Shown one piece after another: positions 6,734 through 15,503 of a DNA stretch of 64,000 bases; position 1 is the stretch's first letter; each line of letters starts with the position of its first letter. The stretch covers positions 62,001 to 126,000 of the forward strand of contig JBBEWH010000088.1 in the NCBI GenBank assembly GCA_037414955.1, written 5' to 3'. Position numbers and translations under genes: made by a program. The stretch comes from Phytohabitans sp037414955 (GTDB lineage: Bacteria; Actinomycetota; Actinomycetes; Mycobacteriales; Micromonosporaceae). The notes beneath the pieces were generated by a model that saw only the letters and a list, made by a program, of their open reading frames with translations, was not told the DNA's origin and ran no database searches.

Positions 6734-9118
6734 TCATCGAAGGGTCCACTGTTGGTTGGCGCCGCCGTGGCAGGCCCAGAGGTGGATCTTGGTGCCGTTG
6801 GCGGTGCCCGTTCCGCTGGCGTCCAGGCAAAGTCCTGAGTGGACGCCGGTGATGGTGCCGTTCGAGTTGACGTTCCATTGCTGGTTCGCCTGCCCGTTGC
6901 AGTCCCAGATGATGGCGGTGGTGCCGTTGCTGGTGCCCTGCCCGTTGGCGTCCAGGCATTTGGCGCCGCCGTACACGGTCAGTTGCTTGCCGGCGGTGTG
7001 GGTCCAGGCCTGGCCGGTGGCGCCGGTGCAGTCCCACAGCTGGGTCTGGGTGCCGTTGCTGGTGGTGCCGCCCGGCACGTCGAGACACCGCCCGGACTGC
7101 GTCCCCACGATCGTCCCGCCCGGCTGGCTGGTGCCGCCCTGCGGCCCCGCGGACGCCATCACGGCCTGGGCGCCCGACGGCCAGTTGCCGTTGGTGACGG
7201 TGACGTTGCCGGAGACGACGTTGCCGCGGTCGCCGTTGGTCACATTGGTGCTGCCGTTGGTCGACCAGTTGTTGGTGACGGTCCAATTGCCCATGTTCTC
7301 GCCACCCCAGTAGTTGGCCGTCGCCCAGGTGCCGGTGTTCGAGAACACGTTGTTGGTGGCGGTGTAGTACTTCGAGCCCTCGTCGAAGTACACCCCGAAA
7401 TAGCCGTTGGTCCGCAGGCAGTAGTTCTGGCCGATCAGCGCGTTCGGGTTCCACCCGAGCGTGTAGATGCATCCACCGTCGTTCATCTGCTGCATGACGT
7501 CGTGAATGTAGTTGCCGATGAGCCGGTTGTTGGACGCCGTGGTGGGCGTCGTGTACCGCGGCTGGTAGTTGTACAGGCCGCGGTTGGCGTAGTGGGTGCT
7601 GCCACCGGCGTCGTTGGAGCCCCACCCGTAGCCGATCGACATGCCGGAGTACGGCATGTTGTAGACCTCGTTGTGCGAGACGGTGGCGTTGGTGACGTAG
7701 GTGTTCAGGACCGAGACGATGCCCCGGTAGTCGATCCCGAGGTCGTGGATGCGGTTGTCGCTGACGGTGATGTCGCGATTGACCATCCGCTGGTCGCTGG
7801 GGTGATGCGCGTCGGCGCGCACGCCGCCGACCACGATGCCGCCGGCCGAACTGCGGGCGATCTCCGACCGGGTGATGGTGATGTTGCTAGCTCCCAGGCC
7901 GACGCCGCTGGCGTGGGCGTTGGCGTCGTTGCCGATGCCGATGGCCGTCTGGCCAAGGTTGACGAACTGGGAGTCGCTGAAGGTGATGGTGTTGGCGGCG
8001 GAGACCTGCACGGCGGCCGGCATCTGCAGCCAGTTCGGCCGGGTGGCCTCGAACTGCGGGCAGCCGTTGTGGCAGGACGTGAAGCTCGGCCAACTCCAGT
8101 TGCCGGCCATGTAGGCGCCGGTCTGCTGGTCCACGTAGCCCTGGTTGCCGCTGGGGCCCAGCCAGCTCGTGCCGGTGAACGTGATCCCGCTGAACGTGAT
8201 GTGGTGCGCCGGCGCGTCGTAGGTGCCCCCGATGTTCACCAGGGACTGCAGCGCCGGCAGTTCCACGCTGACGCTGCTCATGTTCTGCCCGGCCAACGGG
8301 ATATAGGACAGGACCCCGGTCCCCGGGTTGATATACCACTCGCCGGGCGCGTCCAGGAACTCGTACGCGTTGGCCAGGTAGAGCGGACCGGCCCGGTGCG
8401 GGCTGGTGAAGGTGTCGTACCCGAAGTTGTTGTTGTTCCACGCCGGCTGTTGCATCGTGATGAGGCCGCCGCTGATGCTCTGCACCGGCGCGTACCGGTC
8501 GGTGAACGAGTTGACGCTCTCCATCTCGACCCGGTTCTGGTTGGCCAGGTTGTTCAGATAGCTCAAGGCGCCGTTGGTGAACCGCATGCCGGTGCTGGAG
8601 GCGGTGAAGTCGGCCCGGTTCACCTGGGTGCGCGCCCGGGTGGCGACGGCGCCGTTGACGTAGAGCTGCCGGGCGTCGATCCCGGTGCCGACGGTGGCTC
8701 GCCAGATATTCCGACCCGCGTCGGCCAGCGACCATCCGGTAACCGCCCGGGCGCCGCTGATCACCGGACGCGCCGACGGTGCCGCCTGCCACACGACCGT
8801 GTGGCCGTTGGCGCCGGAGTCCTCCGCGGTCAGCCGCAACGGCGACGTCAGCCGGTACACCCCGTCGGCCAACTGCACGACGATGTCGTCCGACATCGCG
8901 TCGTTCAGCGACCGCACCGCGGCCTGCGCCGCCGTCAGGGCGCACGGCTGAGCGCTGGAACAGGCGGTGCCGGTGCCGGACGGAGACGCGTGGAGGATCG
9001 TGGGCGCCGCCAGGGCGGGGGCGGGCGACGCCAGGACGCCGACCGCGGCGGCCAACCCCGCCGCGGCGACGCCGGCCAGTAGCTGCCTACGCAGCGCCGA
9101 GGACGAGGATGCGAGCAC
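6734..9118 (-). CDS. Secreted parallel beta-helix polysaccharide-degrading enzyme (GH141-like) with C-terminal CBM13
   Basis: 794 residues from GTG 9118, preceded by AGGAGAA. A signal peptide with an RR pair (ALRRQLLAG...ALAA) leads into a right-handed beta-helix of about 600 residues. The N-terminal pattern (HASPSGTG, the NDAM-DDIVVQLADGVYRL segment, GYGWG later) resembles GH141/GH120-type beta-helix hydrolases acting on xylan or pectic side chains; the reaction is not certain. Residues 669-794 are a CBM13/RICIN trefoil with QxW repeats. It is a distant paralogue of the enzyme at 37731. A GTCATACG operator lies 290 bases upstream. Confidence 0.85.
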   Translation of the reverse strand: MLASSSSALRRQLLAGVAAAGLAAAVGVLASPAPALAAPTILHASPSGTGTACSSAQPCALTAAQAAVRSLNDAMSDDIVVQLADGVYRLTSPLRLTAEDSGANGHTVVWQAAPSARPVISGARAVTGWSLADAGRNIWRATVGTGIDARQLYVNGAVATRARTQVNRADFTASSTGMRFTNGALSYLNNLANQNRVEMESVNSFTDRYAPVQSISGGLITMQQPAWNNNNFGYDTFTSPHRAGPLYLANAYEFLDAPGEWYINPGTGVLSYIPLAGQNMSSVSVELPALQSLVNIGGTYDAPAHHITFSGITFTGTSWLGPSGNQGYVDQQTGAYMAGNWSWPSFTSCHNGCPQFEATRPNWLQMPAAVQVSAANTITFSDSQFVNLGQTAIGIGNDANAHASGVGLGASNITITRSEIARSSAGGIVVGGVRADAHHPSDQRMVNRDITVSDNRIHDLGIDYRGIVSVLNTYVTNATVSHNEVYNMPYSGMSIGYGWGSNDAGGSTHYANRGLYNYQPRYTTPTTASNNRLIGNYIHDVMQQMNDGGCIYTLGWNPNALIGQNYCLRTNGYFGVYFDEGSKYYTATNNVFSNTGTWATANYWGGENMGNWTVTNNWSTNGSTNVTNGDRGNVVSGNVTVTNGNWPSGAQAVMASAGPQGGTSQPGGTIVGTQSGRCLDVPGGTTSNGTQTQLWDCTGATGQAWTHTAGKQLTVYGGAKCLDANGQGTSNGTTAIIWDCNGQANQQWNVNSNGTITGVHSGLCLDASGTGTANGTKIHLWACHGGANQQWTLR

Positions 9119-9407
9119 GCGTTCTCCTAACCATGGGCATGGGGGTGCGTCAATGCCATACCGCGGCGGGCCGGTTGGGAGGTACGGCCAATCCTCGGTG
9201 TGACACAGGCTTTATACGGGTGACGTCGGCTTGATACGGGTGACGTCCGAACGGCGTGACGGTCTACCCGGCAATCGGGGGATTCCGGTTTCTCCAAAGG
9301 GATGCGGCCGCCACGGGAGAGGTCGCTCCCGCACCGGGGATCACCAGACGGGTCGGCGAAACCGTCCGGTGATCGACTGAATCACCTCCTGAAGAGGGGG
9401 ACTGAGG
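9119..9407. other. Intergenic leader upstream of the beta-helix gene
   Basis: No gene is seen. The stretch contains GGGAG-N6-CTCCC near 9315, and a short direct repeat of GGGTGACGTC (around 9218 and 9238). With the operator at 9408-9428 it would make a long 5' untranslated leader if the beta-helix promoter sits there. Confidence 0.4.
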
Positions 9408-9428
9408 CGTATGACGTATGACGTCATA
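9408..9428. promoter_or_regulatory. Operator with a perfect 12-bp palindrome TATGACGTCATA
   Basis: CGTATGACGTATGACGTCATA matches the site at 3852-3870 for 19 bases and extends it to a perfect TATGACGTCATA palindrome. It lies just after the isomerase stop codon and upstream of the beta-helix gene, both on the minus strand. The aligned -35 would be ATGACG; the -10 is poor. Confidence 0.6.
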
Positions 9429-9450
9429 CACTCGTCACGTTAAGCGGCGA

Positions 9451-10365
9451 TTACGTCCATGTCAAGTGACTGCTGTCGATCCGGTTATCGCCGGATTGGA
9501 GAGCCTGGTCCACGCAGCGGTCCGCCACCCGCAGGTACGCCAGGCCCTGCAGGGCTAGCAGATCCTGCGACTCGGCGAGCGGACGCCAGATCGACGCCGC
9601 GGTCGCGATGGCCTCGTTCTGCGCGGTGAATGACTCGATGCAGATCGATCCCGCGTAACCGGTCCCGCGCAGCGCGGCGAGGAAGCGGAGCCAGTCGAAG
9701 TGGTCCGCGCCGGGAGCGCCGCGGTTGGTGCCGCTGACCTGAACGTGCTTGATGCGCGATCCAGCGAGGGTGAGGGCCGCGCAGGGATCGGCCTCCTCGA
9801 TGTTCATGTGATAGTTGTCGATCATGAGGCCGACGTTGGGGGGCAGGCCGTCGATGAGTTCGAGGACCTGCTCGACCGTGTTGACGACGCTGGTCTCGTA
9901 GCGGTTCAACGCCTCCACACCGATGCTGACGCCCCGCTCGCCGGCGTAGTCGGCGAGCGGGGCAAGCGCCCGGCGGAAGTCCGCGTAGCACGCCGCGCGA
10001 GCCGCCGCTGACATGTGCCAGGTCCGGCCCACCGCGGCGTAGACCGGGCCGCCGACGCAGGGCGCGCCGACGGCGGCCGCACTGTCCACACAGGTCTTCA
10101 GGTACGCCACGGTCGACTCGACGACGGCCGGCGGAGCGGCCACGAGATCGCGCCCGGGCGGGGTGACCGCGCAGACGGCGGCCGCGGCCAGCCGGTGGGC
10201 GCCCAGCAGCTCGTGGGTACGCGCCGGATCCCAGTCGCCGGGTTGCTCGACCGGCAGCTCGACCGCGTCGAAGCCGAACGAGGCGATCCGCGGGATCAGT
10301 TCGGCCAGCGCCTGGTCGTCGACTGGCGAGGCCCACACCCACGGGCTGACGCCGATGGCGTACAC
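9451..10365 (-). CDS. Sugar phosphate isomerase/epimerase family TIM-barrel protein (ketose 3-epimerase-like)
   Basis: 304 residues from a GTG start (10365), four bases after the preceding stop. The barrel has the metal ligands of D-tagatose/D-psicose 3-epimerases in order: E151 (GVEALNRYET), D183 (MIDNYHMNIEE), H207 (KHVQV) and E244 (CIESF). The family interconverts ketoses at C3 or acts as hydroxypyruvate/inosose isomerase, in the cytoplasm with Mn or Co. As the last gene of the CUT2 import operon it probably acts on the imported monosaccharide. Which sugar is not decidable from sequence. Confidence 0.88.
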   Translation of the reverse strand: MYAIGVSPWVWASPVDDQALAELIPRIASFGFDAVELPVEQPGDWDPARTHELLGAHRLAAAAVCAVTPPGRDLVAAPPAVVESTVAYLKTCVDSAAAVGAPCVGGPVYAAVGRTWHMSAAARAACYADFRRALAPLADYAGERGVSIGVEALNRYETSVVNTVEQVLELIDGLPPNVGLMIDNYHMNIEEADPCAALTLAGSRIKHVQVSGTNRGAPGADHFDWLRFLAALRGTGYAGSICIESFTAQNEAIATAASIWRPLAESQDLLALQGLAYLRVADRCVDQALQSGDNRIDSSHLTWT

Positions 10366-10369
10366 AGGA

Positions 10370-11554
10370 CTACTTCCAGCGCTGCGGGTAGCCGGGCAGG
10401 TCGGTGCAGCCGCACATGGCGTAGTGCAGCGGCGGCATGTTCGGGTCGACGTACTCGTTCAGGTTGTCCTGGGTGATGGTCGGCTGCGGCAGCTTCCACG
10501 GGTTGGACACCGGCTCGCCGCCCAGCACCCGCAGCGCGGCGATGATCGGGGTTCGCCACTGATAGGTGGGGTACGTCGGCGCGATGGCGGTGAGCTTCTT
10601 CTCCTGCCACAGCTTCAGGAAGTCGAGCTGGTCCTCACCGTTGATCGGCGGCACGGGCTTGCCGGCGTCCTGGAACGCCTCGACGGCCGCGACGGCGACC
10701 GCTCCGGCGTCCATCCAGACACCGTCGATCGTGCCGTACCGCTGGATGTAGTCGCCGACGATCTTCTTGGTCTTGGCCGGGTCGCCGTCGGTGAACTCGA
10801 CACCGACCACGTTGACGCCCGCCTTGTCGAAGGCCATCTTCGCCGCGGACCAGCGGGTCTCCAGCACGTCGACACCGGGGAGGATGCGCAGGGCGAGCAC
10901 CTTGCCGCCGGGCTTCATCTTCTGGCTGACGAACTCGGCCGCGACGTGACCGAAGCCGTAGCCGCCGATGGGGTTGACGAACGTCACCGGGCAGGTGGTG
11001 TCGACGCCCCGGTCGAAGACGATGACCGGCAAACCCTTCTGGCAGGCGGCCTCGACGGCCGGGGTGAGCGTGGCGGTGGTGTTCGGCGAGACGATCAGCG
11101 CGTCGCAGCCCTTGCCCAGCAGGTCGTTGATGTCCGCGATCTGCTTCTGGTCCTTGCCTTCGGCGTCGACGTGGACGAACTCCTTGATCTGGCCGCGGTG
11201 GGTGTCGACCTCGGCCTGCATGGTCTTGAAGCCGACCTGGCGCCAGGGGTTGTTCAGCCCGGCGTTGGAGAAGCAAATCTTGTACGGCCCGGCCTTCTTG
11301 TACTTCGCGGTCGCCACCATCGTCGGGTTGAGCACCTGCTCCCACGGCTTGCCGGCCGGACCGGTGGCGGTGGCCGCGAGCAGCGCGAGCTCGTTGTCGT
11401 AGTCGGCCCGCACGAAGAACTTCGACTGCTCGCCCGTGCCCGAGCCGGCGGCCTGGGACGCGCTGCTCGTGGCGGTCGGGGCGGGCTCATCGGTCGCGCA
11501 GCCGGCAAGCGCCACCAGTGCGCCCACCGCGAGTGCGGCAATGGAACTTCTCAC
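10370..11554 (-). CDS. Ribose-type (CUT2) sugar-binding lipoprotein
   Basis: 394 residues from GTG 11554 behind GGGGAT. A lipobox LAGC lies near residue 19, then a Ser/Thr/Ala tether. The periplasmic-binding-protein type 1 fold is visible (YKICFSNAGLNNPWR; DALIVSPNT; GLPVIVFDRGV; DGVWMDAGA). It feeds a monosaccharide to the two permeases encoded by 11598-13555. The region before the fold (about residues 40-85) is longer than in RbsB and of unknown role. Confidence 0.93.
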   Translation of the reverse strand: MRSSIAALAVGALVALAGCATDEPAPTATSSASQAAGSGTGEQSKFFVRADYDNELALLAATATGPAGKPWEQVLNPTMVATAKYKKAGPYKICFSNAGLNNPWRQVGFKTMQAEVDTHRGQIKEFVHVDAEGKDQKQIADINDLLGKGCDALIVSPNTTATLTPAVEAACQKGLPVIVFDRGVDTTCPVTFVNPIGGYGFGHVAAEFVSQKMKPGGKVLALRILPGVDVLETRWSAAKMAFDKAGVNVVGVEFTDGDPAKTKKIVGDYIQRYGTIDGVWMDAGAVAVAAVEAFQDAGKPVPPINGEDQLDFLKLWQEKKLTAIAPTYPTYQWRTPIIAALRVLGGEPVSNPWKLPQPTITQDNLNEYVDPNMPPLHYAMCGCTDLPGYPQRWK

Positions 11555-11577
11555 TGAATCCCCTTTACGTGGACGGG

Positions 11578-11615
11578 TTTACTCGGGGGTCGAACGTTTA
11601 CTCGGGGGTCGAACG
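11578..11615. repeat. Perfect 19-bp tandem duplication across the permease stop codon
   Basis: TTTACTCGGGGGTCGAACG occurs twice in direct succession (11578-11596 and 11597-11615). On the minus strand it covers the last codons and stop (TAA) of the permease, so a second copy of the end lies in the intergenic gap. Confidence 0.95.
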
Positions 11616-12578
11616 CAGGGACGAGACCGCCACCGCGAGCAGGATGATCGCGCCTTGGACGGTCGACTTGAGGGCGCCGGAGACGCCGTAGAAGTTCATG
11701 AGCGCGAAGAGCGTCTCGAGGGTCAGCGCGCCGAGCATCGCGCCGACGACCGAGCCACGGCCGCCGCCCAGCGCCACGCCGCCGAGGACCACCGCGGTGA
11801 TCGCGCCGAACTCCAGGCCGGCGCCGGCCTGGAACGAGACGCCGCTGTACCCGCCGAGCAGGATCGCGGCGAGCGCCGCCGCGAGTCCACTGAGCACGAA
11901 CGCGATGGTTTTGGCGCGCCAGACCCGCACGCCGCTCAGTTCCGCGGTGCGGGGATTGCCGCCGACCGCGACCAGGGTGCGCCCGAAGTCGGAGCGGGTC
12001 AGCAGCACCGCGAGGCCGGCCGCGGCCAGCAGGACGAGCAGCGCGTACGGTATGCGGCCCAACCCGGGCACGTCCTCCAGCGCGCGCCGGCCGAACCGGC
12101 GGAACTCCTCGGAGAGGCCGCCCTTCGGGGCGCCGTTGGACCACAGGTACACGGCGCCGACGAGGATCAGGAACATGCCCAGGGTGGTGATGAAGGAGGG
12201 CACCCGAAGCCGCGTCGTGACCAGGCCGTTGACGAGGCCGACGGCCGCGCCGAACGCGAGCAGCAACACCACGACCGGCCAGGTGCGCGACGGCTCGCTG
12301 TCGATCAGCCGCGCGGCGACGACCACCTGCGCGGTGACGAGCGAGCCGACGGACAGGTCGAACTCGCCGGCGACGATGACGAAGTACTGGCCGGCGGCGA
12401 GCAGGATGATCGGCGCCGAGCGGCCGAGGAACGACATCAGCGACGGCGGGGAGAGGAAGTCGGGTTGGCGGATGGTCACGAGGACCAGCAGCACCGCGAG
12501 GATGGCGACGATCGGCGCGACGCTGCCGGGGCGGACCCCCGGGAAGCGCGGCAACGGGCGGGACTCGACGATCCGCAT
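11598..12578 (-). CDS. CUT2 sugar ABC transporter permease, RbsC type (second)
   Basis: 326 residues from ATG 12578, two bases after the stop of the other permease. Eight to ten hydrophobic helices and the family motifs GEFDLSVGS, TLGMF and FGAITAVVLGGVALGGGRGSVVGA identify a branched RbsC/AraH-like permease. The presence of two different RbsC-type genes suggests a heterodimer. Long N-terminal extensions of the frame are out-of-frame translations of the neighbouring gene and are rejected. Confidence 0.93.
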   Translation of the reverse strand: MRIVESRPLPRFPGVRPGSVAPIVAILAVLLVLVTIRQPDFLSPPSLMSFLGRSAPIILLAAGQYFVIVAGEFDLSVGSLVTAQVVVAARLIDSEPSRTWPVVVLLLAFGAAVGLVNGLVTTRLRVPSFITTLGMFLILVGAVYLWSNGAPKGGLSEEFRRFGRRALEDVPGLGRIPYALLVLLAAAGLAVLLTRSDFGRTLVAVGGNPRTAELSGVRVWRAKTIAFVLSGLAAALAAILLGGYSGVSFQAGAGLEFGAITAVVLGGVALGGGRGSVVGAMLGALTLETLFALMNFYGVSGALKSTVQGAIILLAVAVSSLRSTPE

Positions 12579-12580
12579 GG

Positions 12581-13555
12581 CTAGGACGCCGCCTTTCGCA
12601 GGGCCCGGCGGGCGTAGATGGCCACGGCCGCGATGATGATCACGCCACGGATCACCTGTTTGAAGAAGGCGTCGACCTCGAGCTGGTTGAAGATGGCGTC
12701 GATGCTGGCGAGCAGCAGCACGCCGCCGAGGGTGCCGAGCACGCCGCCGCGGCCGCCGGCCAAGGCGGTGCCGCCCAGGACCACGGCGGCGATCGACTCC
12801 AGGTCGTACAGCCCCTCGGTGCCCACCCGCGGGGCGCCGGAGCCGAGCCGGCTGGCGAGGTAGATCCCGGCGACGCCGGCGCAGAGCGAGCACAGCACGT
12901 GGGCGGCGACGAGCACCCTGCCGTTGCGGACACCGGAGAGCCGGGCGACCTCCGGGTCACCGCCGACGGCCATCAGGTGGTGGCCGAAGCGGGTGCGCGC
13001 GAGCGCCAGCCAGGCCGCGGCGGCGACGGCGAGCAGCAGCAGGAACGACACGGGCACCGGTCCGAGGCGCTGGTAGCCGAGGCTCTGCACGAGAGCGGGC
13101 GCGGTCTGGCCCGCGGGGCCGTCATAGCCGTTGTCGAGGTATCCCTTCAGCAGCAGCCCGACGCCCACGGTGGCGATGAACGCGTTCATCCGCGCCTGGG
13201 TCACGAGCACGCCGTTGACCAGGCCGATCGCGGCGCTGACCGCGAGCGTCAGGCCGATCGCCGGCAGCAGCGCGCCGTCGTCACCGTTCATGGTCTGCGC
13301 CGCGACCAGGGTGCTGAGACTGACCACGTACGCCACCGACAGGTCCAGCGAGCCGCCGATGATGACCAGGGTCTGTCCGACGGCGACGAGCCCGAGACCG
13401 GTGGCCACATGCAGCAAGCTGACCGTGGTCGACTGGCTGAACAGCTGGCCGCCGTCGACCGCGACCACCAGCCAACCGACCGTCAGGGTAAGGGCCAAGG
13501 CGACGAACACGCCCGGCGAGGTCCGCCTGGTCGGCAACGGCAGCGCCGTGTTCAT
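12581..13555 (-). CDS. CUT2 sugar ABC transporter permease, RbsC type (first)
   Basis: 324 residues from ATG 13555, whose start overlaps the stop of the ATPase (TGATG). Motifs GGSLDLSVAYVVSLS, AFIATVGVGLL and ESIAAVVLGGTALAGGRGGVLGT match RbsC. It forms the channel with the product of 11598-12578 and takes energy from the RbsA-type ATPase. Confidence 0.93.
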   Translation of the reverse strand: MNTALPLPTRRTSPGVFVALALTLTVGWLVVAVDGGQLFSQSTTVSLLHVATGLGLVAVGQTLVIIGGSLDLSVAYVVSLSTLVAAQTMNGDDGALLPAIGLTLAVSAAIGLVNGVLVTQARMNAFIATVGVGLLLKGYLDNGYDGPAGQTAPALVQSLGYQRLGPVPVSFLLLLAVAAAAWLALARTRFGHHLMAVGGDPEVARLSGVRNGRVLVAAHVLCSLCAGVAGIYLASRLGSGAPRVGTEGLYDLESIAAVVLGGTALAGGRGGVLGTLGGVLLLASIDAIFNQLEVDAFFKQVIRGVIIIAAVAIYARRALRKAAS

Positions 13556-15063
13556 CAGGCCGCCTCCCGCGCGGTGCCGAGGGCGAGGGCGAGGACGTCC
13601 TCCTCGGTCGCGCCGGCGGGTAGCTCGCCGGCGATCCGCCCGTCGCGCATCACGATGATCCGGTCGCTCATGCCGAGCAGCTCCGGCAGTTCGGAGGAGA
13701 TCATCAGCACGGCCGCGCCGTCCCGGGCGAGGCGGCGGACGAGATCGTGGATGGCCGACTTCGCGCCCACGTCGATGCCCCGGGTCGGCTCGTCGAACAG
13801 CAGCACCTTGGGGCCGAGCGCGAGCCACCTGGCCAGCACGACCTTCTGCTGGTTGCCGCCGGACAGGAAACGGATCTCCTGGTCCTCCCCGGCGGCGCGC
13901 ACGTCGACGGCGGCGAGCAGCTCACGGACGCGAGTGGTACGGGAACGGCGGCCGGTCCACGCGGGAAGGACGGCGCGGCTGGCCAGCAGGGCGTTGTCGA
14001 GCACCGGCTGCCCGGCCACGATGCCCTCGCCCTTGCGGTCCTCGGTCACGTACGCGATGCCCGCGCGCATCGCCGCGCGCGGCGAGCGCAACCGGACCGG
14101 CGCGCCGTCGAGCGTGACCTCGCCGGTGGTGAACGGCGCCGCGCCGAACAGCGCGCGGGCCAGCGCCGACCGCCCGGAGCCCTGCAGGCCGCCGACGCCG
14201 AGCACCTCGCCGGCGCGCAGCCGCAGGTCGACGCCGCGCAGCTTCCGGTTGCCTCCGTTGTGGACGGCGACGCGGGCGGGTCCGACCTCGCCGGGTGCGG
14301 CGCGGTCGGGGTAGTAGCTGGACAACTCCCGGCCGACCATGTGTCGCACCAGCTGCTCAGGGGTGGTATCGGCGGTGGGCAGCGTGGTCACCCGGCGGCC
14401 GTCCTTGAGGACCGTGATCCGGCCGGCCAGGTCGAACACCTCGGTGAGCCGGTGCGAGACGTACAGCACGCCTATCCCCCGCTCCTGCAGCCGCCGGACG
14501 AGCGCGTAGAGCTGCTGGACCTCGTGCCCCGCGAGAGCCGCGGTCGGCTCGTCCATGATCAGCAGCCGCGCGTCGAGGGCGAGCGCCTTGACGATCTCGA
14601 CGACCTGGTGCTGCGCCACGCCGAGCTGCCGCACGAGGGCGTCGGCCGGCAACGACTCCTCCCCGATGGAGGCGAGCAGCGCCGCGGTGCGCCTGAGCAT
14701 CGCGATGCGGTCGACGAGCCCGCGGCGCACCGGCTCATGGCCCAGATAGACGTTCTCGGCGACGGTGCGCTCGGGCAGCAGGTTGAACTCCTGGTGGACG
14801 ATGCCGATGCCGGCCCGGTGGGCGTCGCGCGGGCCGTGGAACGTGCGCGGTGCGCCGGCGAACTCGACGGTGCCCTCGTCGGGGCCGTACACGCCAGACA
14901 CGACCTTCATGAGCGTCGACTTACCGGCGCCGTTCTCACCGACGACGGCGTGCACCTCGCCCGGCCAGACATCGAGGTCGACGTCGTCCAGGACGCGTAC
15001 GCCGAGAAACGACTTGCCGATGCCTCGGAGTGCGAGCAGCGGCGACGGCGAAGTGGTGGGCAT
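13555..15063 (-). CDS. CUT2 sugar ABC transporter ATPase, RbsA/MglA type with two nucleotide-binding domains
   Basis: 502 residues. The first domain has a canonical Walker A (GENGAGKST at 42-50) and the RbsA-type LGVAQHQVVEIVKAL; the second has the degenerate Walker A GLQGSGRSAL and signature LSGGNQQK, as in the family. The ATG at 15063, 7 bases after a GGGA, is preferred; a TTG at 15102 in frame would add 13 residues without improving the family match. It is the first gene of the operon ATPase, permease, permease, binding protein, isomerase. Confidence 0.93.
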   Translation of the reverse strand: MPTTSPSPLLALRGIGKSFLGVRVLDDVDLDVWPGEVHAVVGENGAGKSTLMKVVSGVYGPDEGTVEFAGAPRTFHGPRDAHRAGIGIVHQEFNLLPERTVAENVYLGHEPVRRGLVDRIAMLRRTAALLASIGEESLPADALVRQLGVAQHQVVEIVKALALDARLLIMDEPTAALAGHEVQQLYALVRRLQERGIGVLYVSHRLTEVFDLAGRITVLKDGRRVTTLPTADTTPEQLVRHMVGRELSSYYPDRAAPGEVGPARVAVHNGGNRKLRGVDLRLRAGEVLGVGGLQGSGRSALARALFGAAPFTTGEVTLDGAPVRLRSPRAAMRAGIAYVTEDRKGEGIVAGQPVLDNALLASRAVLPAWTGRRSRTTRVRELLAAVDVRAAGEDQEIRFLSGGNQQKVVLARWLALGPKVLLFDEPTRGIDVGAKSAIHDLVRRLARDGAAVLMISSELPELLGMSDRIIVMRDGRIAGELPAGATEEDVLALALGTAREAA

Positions 15064-15182
15064 GGAGGCATCCCTACGGAGTGTCGTCAAGAACAAGATC
15101 AATTGCTCATGGCGGAACGTTCCGCAGCCTTCGCCGATGAGCTACGGACCCTGCACGAGCGCGACCAGTCTCCCCATCAGGG

Positions 15183-15211
15183 AGGGTAAATGATCAGATG
15201 AATCACTGCAA
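15183..15211 (-). promoter_or_regulatory. Promoter of the CUT2 import operon with an operator in its spacer
   Basis: On the minus strand TTGCAG (15211-15206) and TACCCT (15188-15183) are 17 bases apart. The spacer, TGATTCATCTGATCATT, contains GATTCATCTGATCA, closely related to the palindrome at 15321-15337. Confidence 0.6.
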
Positions 15212-15320
15212 TCCTGGGCATCCAATCAGGATCGAGTCCGGCTGTTCGCCCTCCACAGGTGACATATTGACTTTTCATGATGTCCCACGCATGCTGACCG
15301 AGCAGACCACGGGTTCCGGC

Positions 15321-15337
15321 GATACATCTGATGTATC
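15321..15337 (+). promoter_or_regulatory. Perfect palindromic operator GATACATCTGATGTATC upstream of the ThuA-GSDH operon
   Basis: Eight-base arms surround one central T. It lies 167 bases before the start at 15504 and 50 bases after a possible -35 TTGACT (15267-15272, 17 bases from CATGCT). The related GATTCATCTGAT sits in the divergent promoter at 15183-15211, so one regulator could control both directions. The 440-base gap 15064-15503 holds nothing else that I recognise. Confidence 0.6.
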
Positions 15338-15503
15338 ACGCCGTTGCGGACCTGCGGACCTGACTGCCCGTCGCGGCGGACGGCATGACGATCTGACCGG
15401 CACACGCACGCGCTCCGCGCGCCCAGGGCACCGCCTGACGCGCCGAGCGCGCGGCTTCCCGTGCCCGTGGTCGCAGCCTCGTTCCGCCGAAATAGGAGAC
15501 GGC

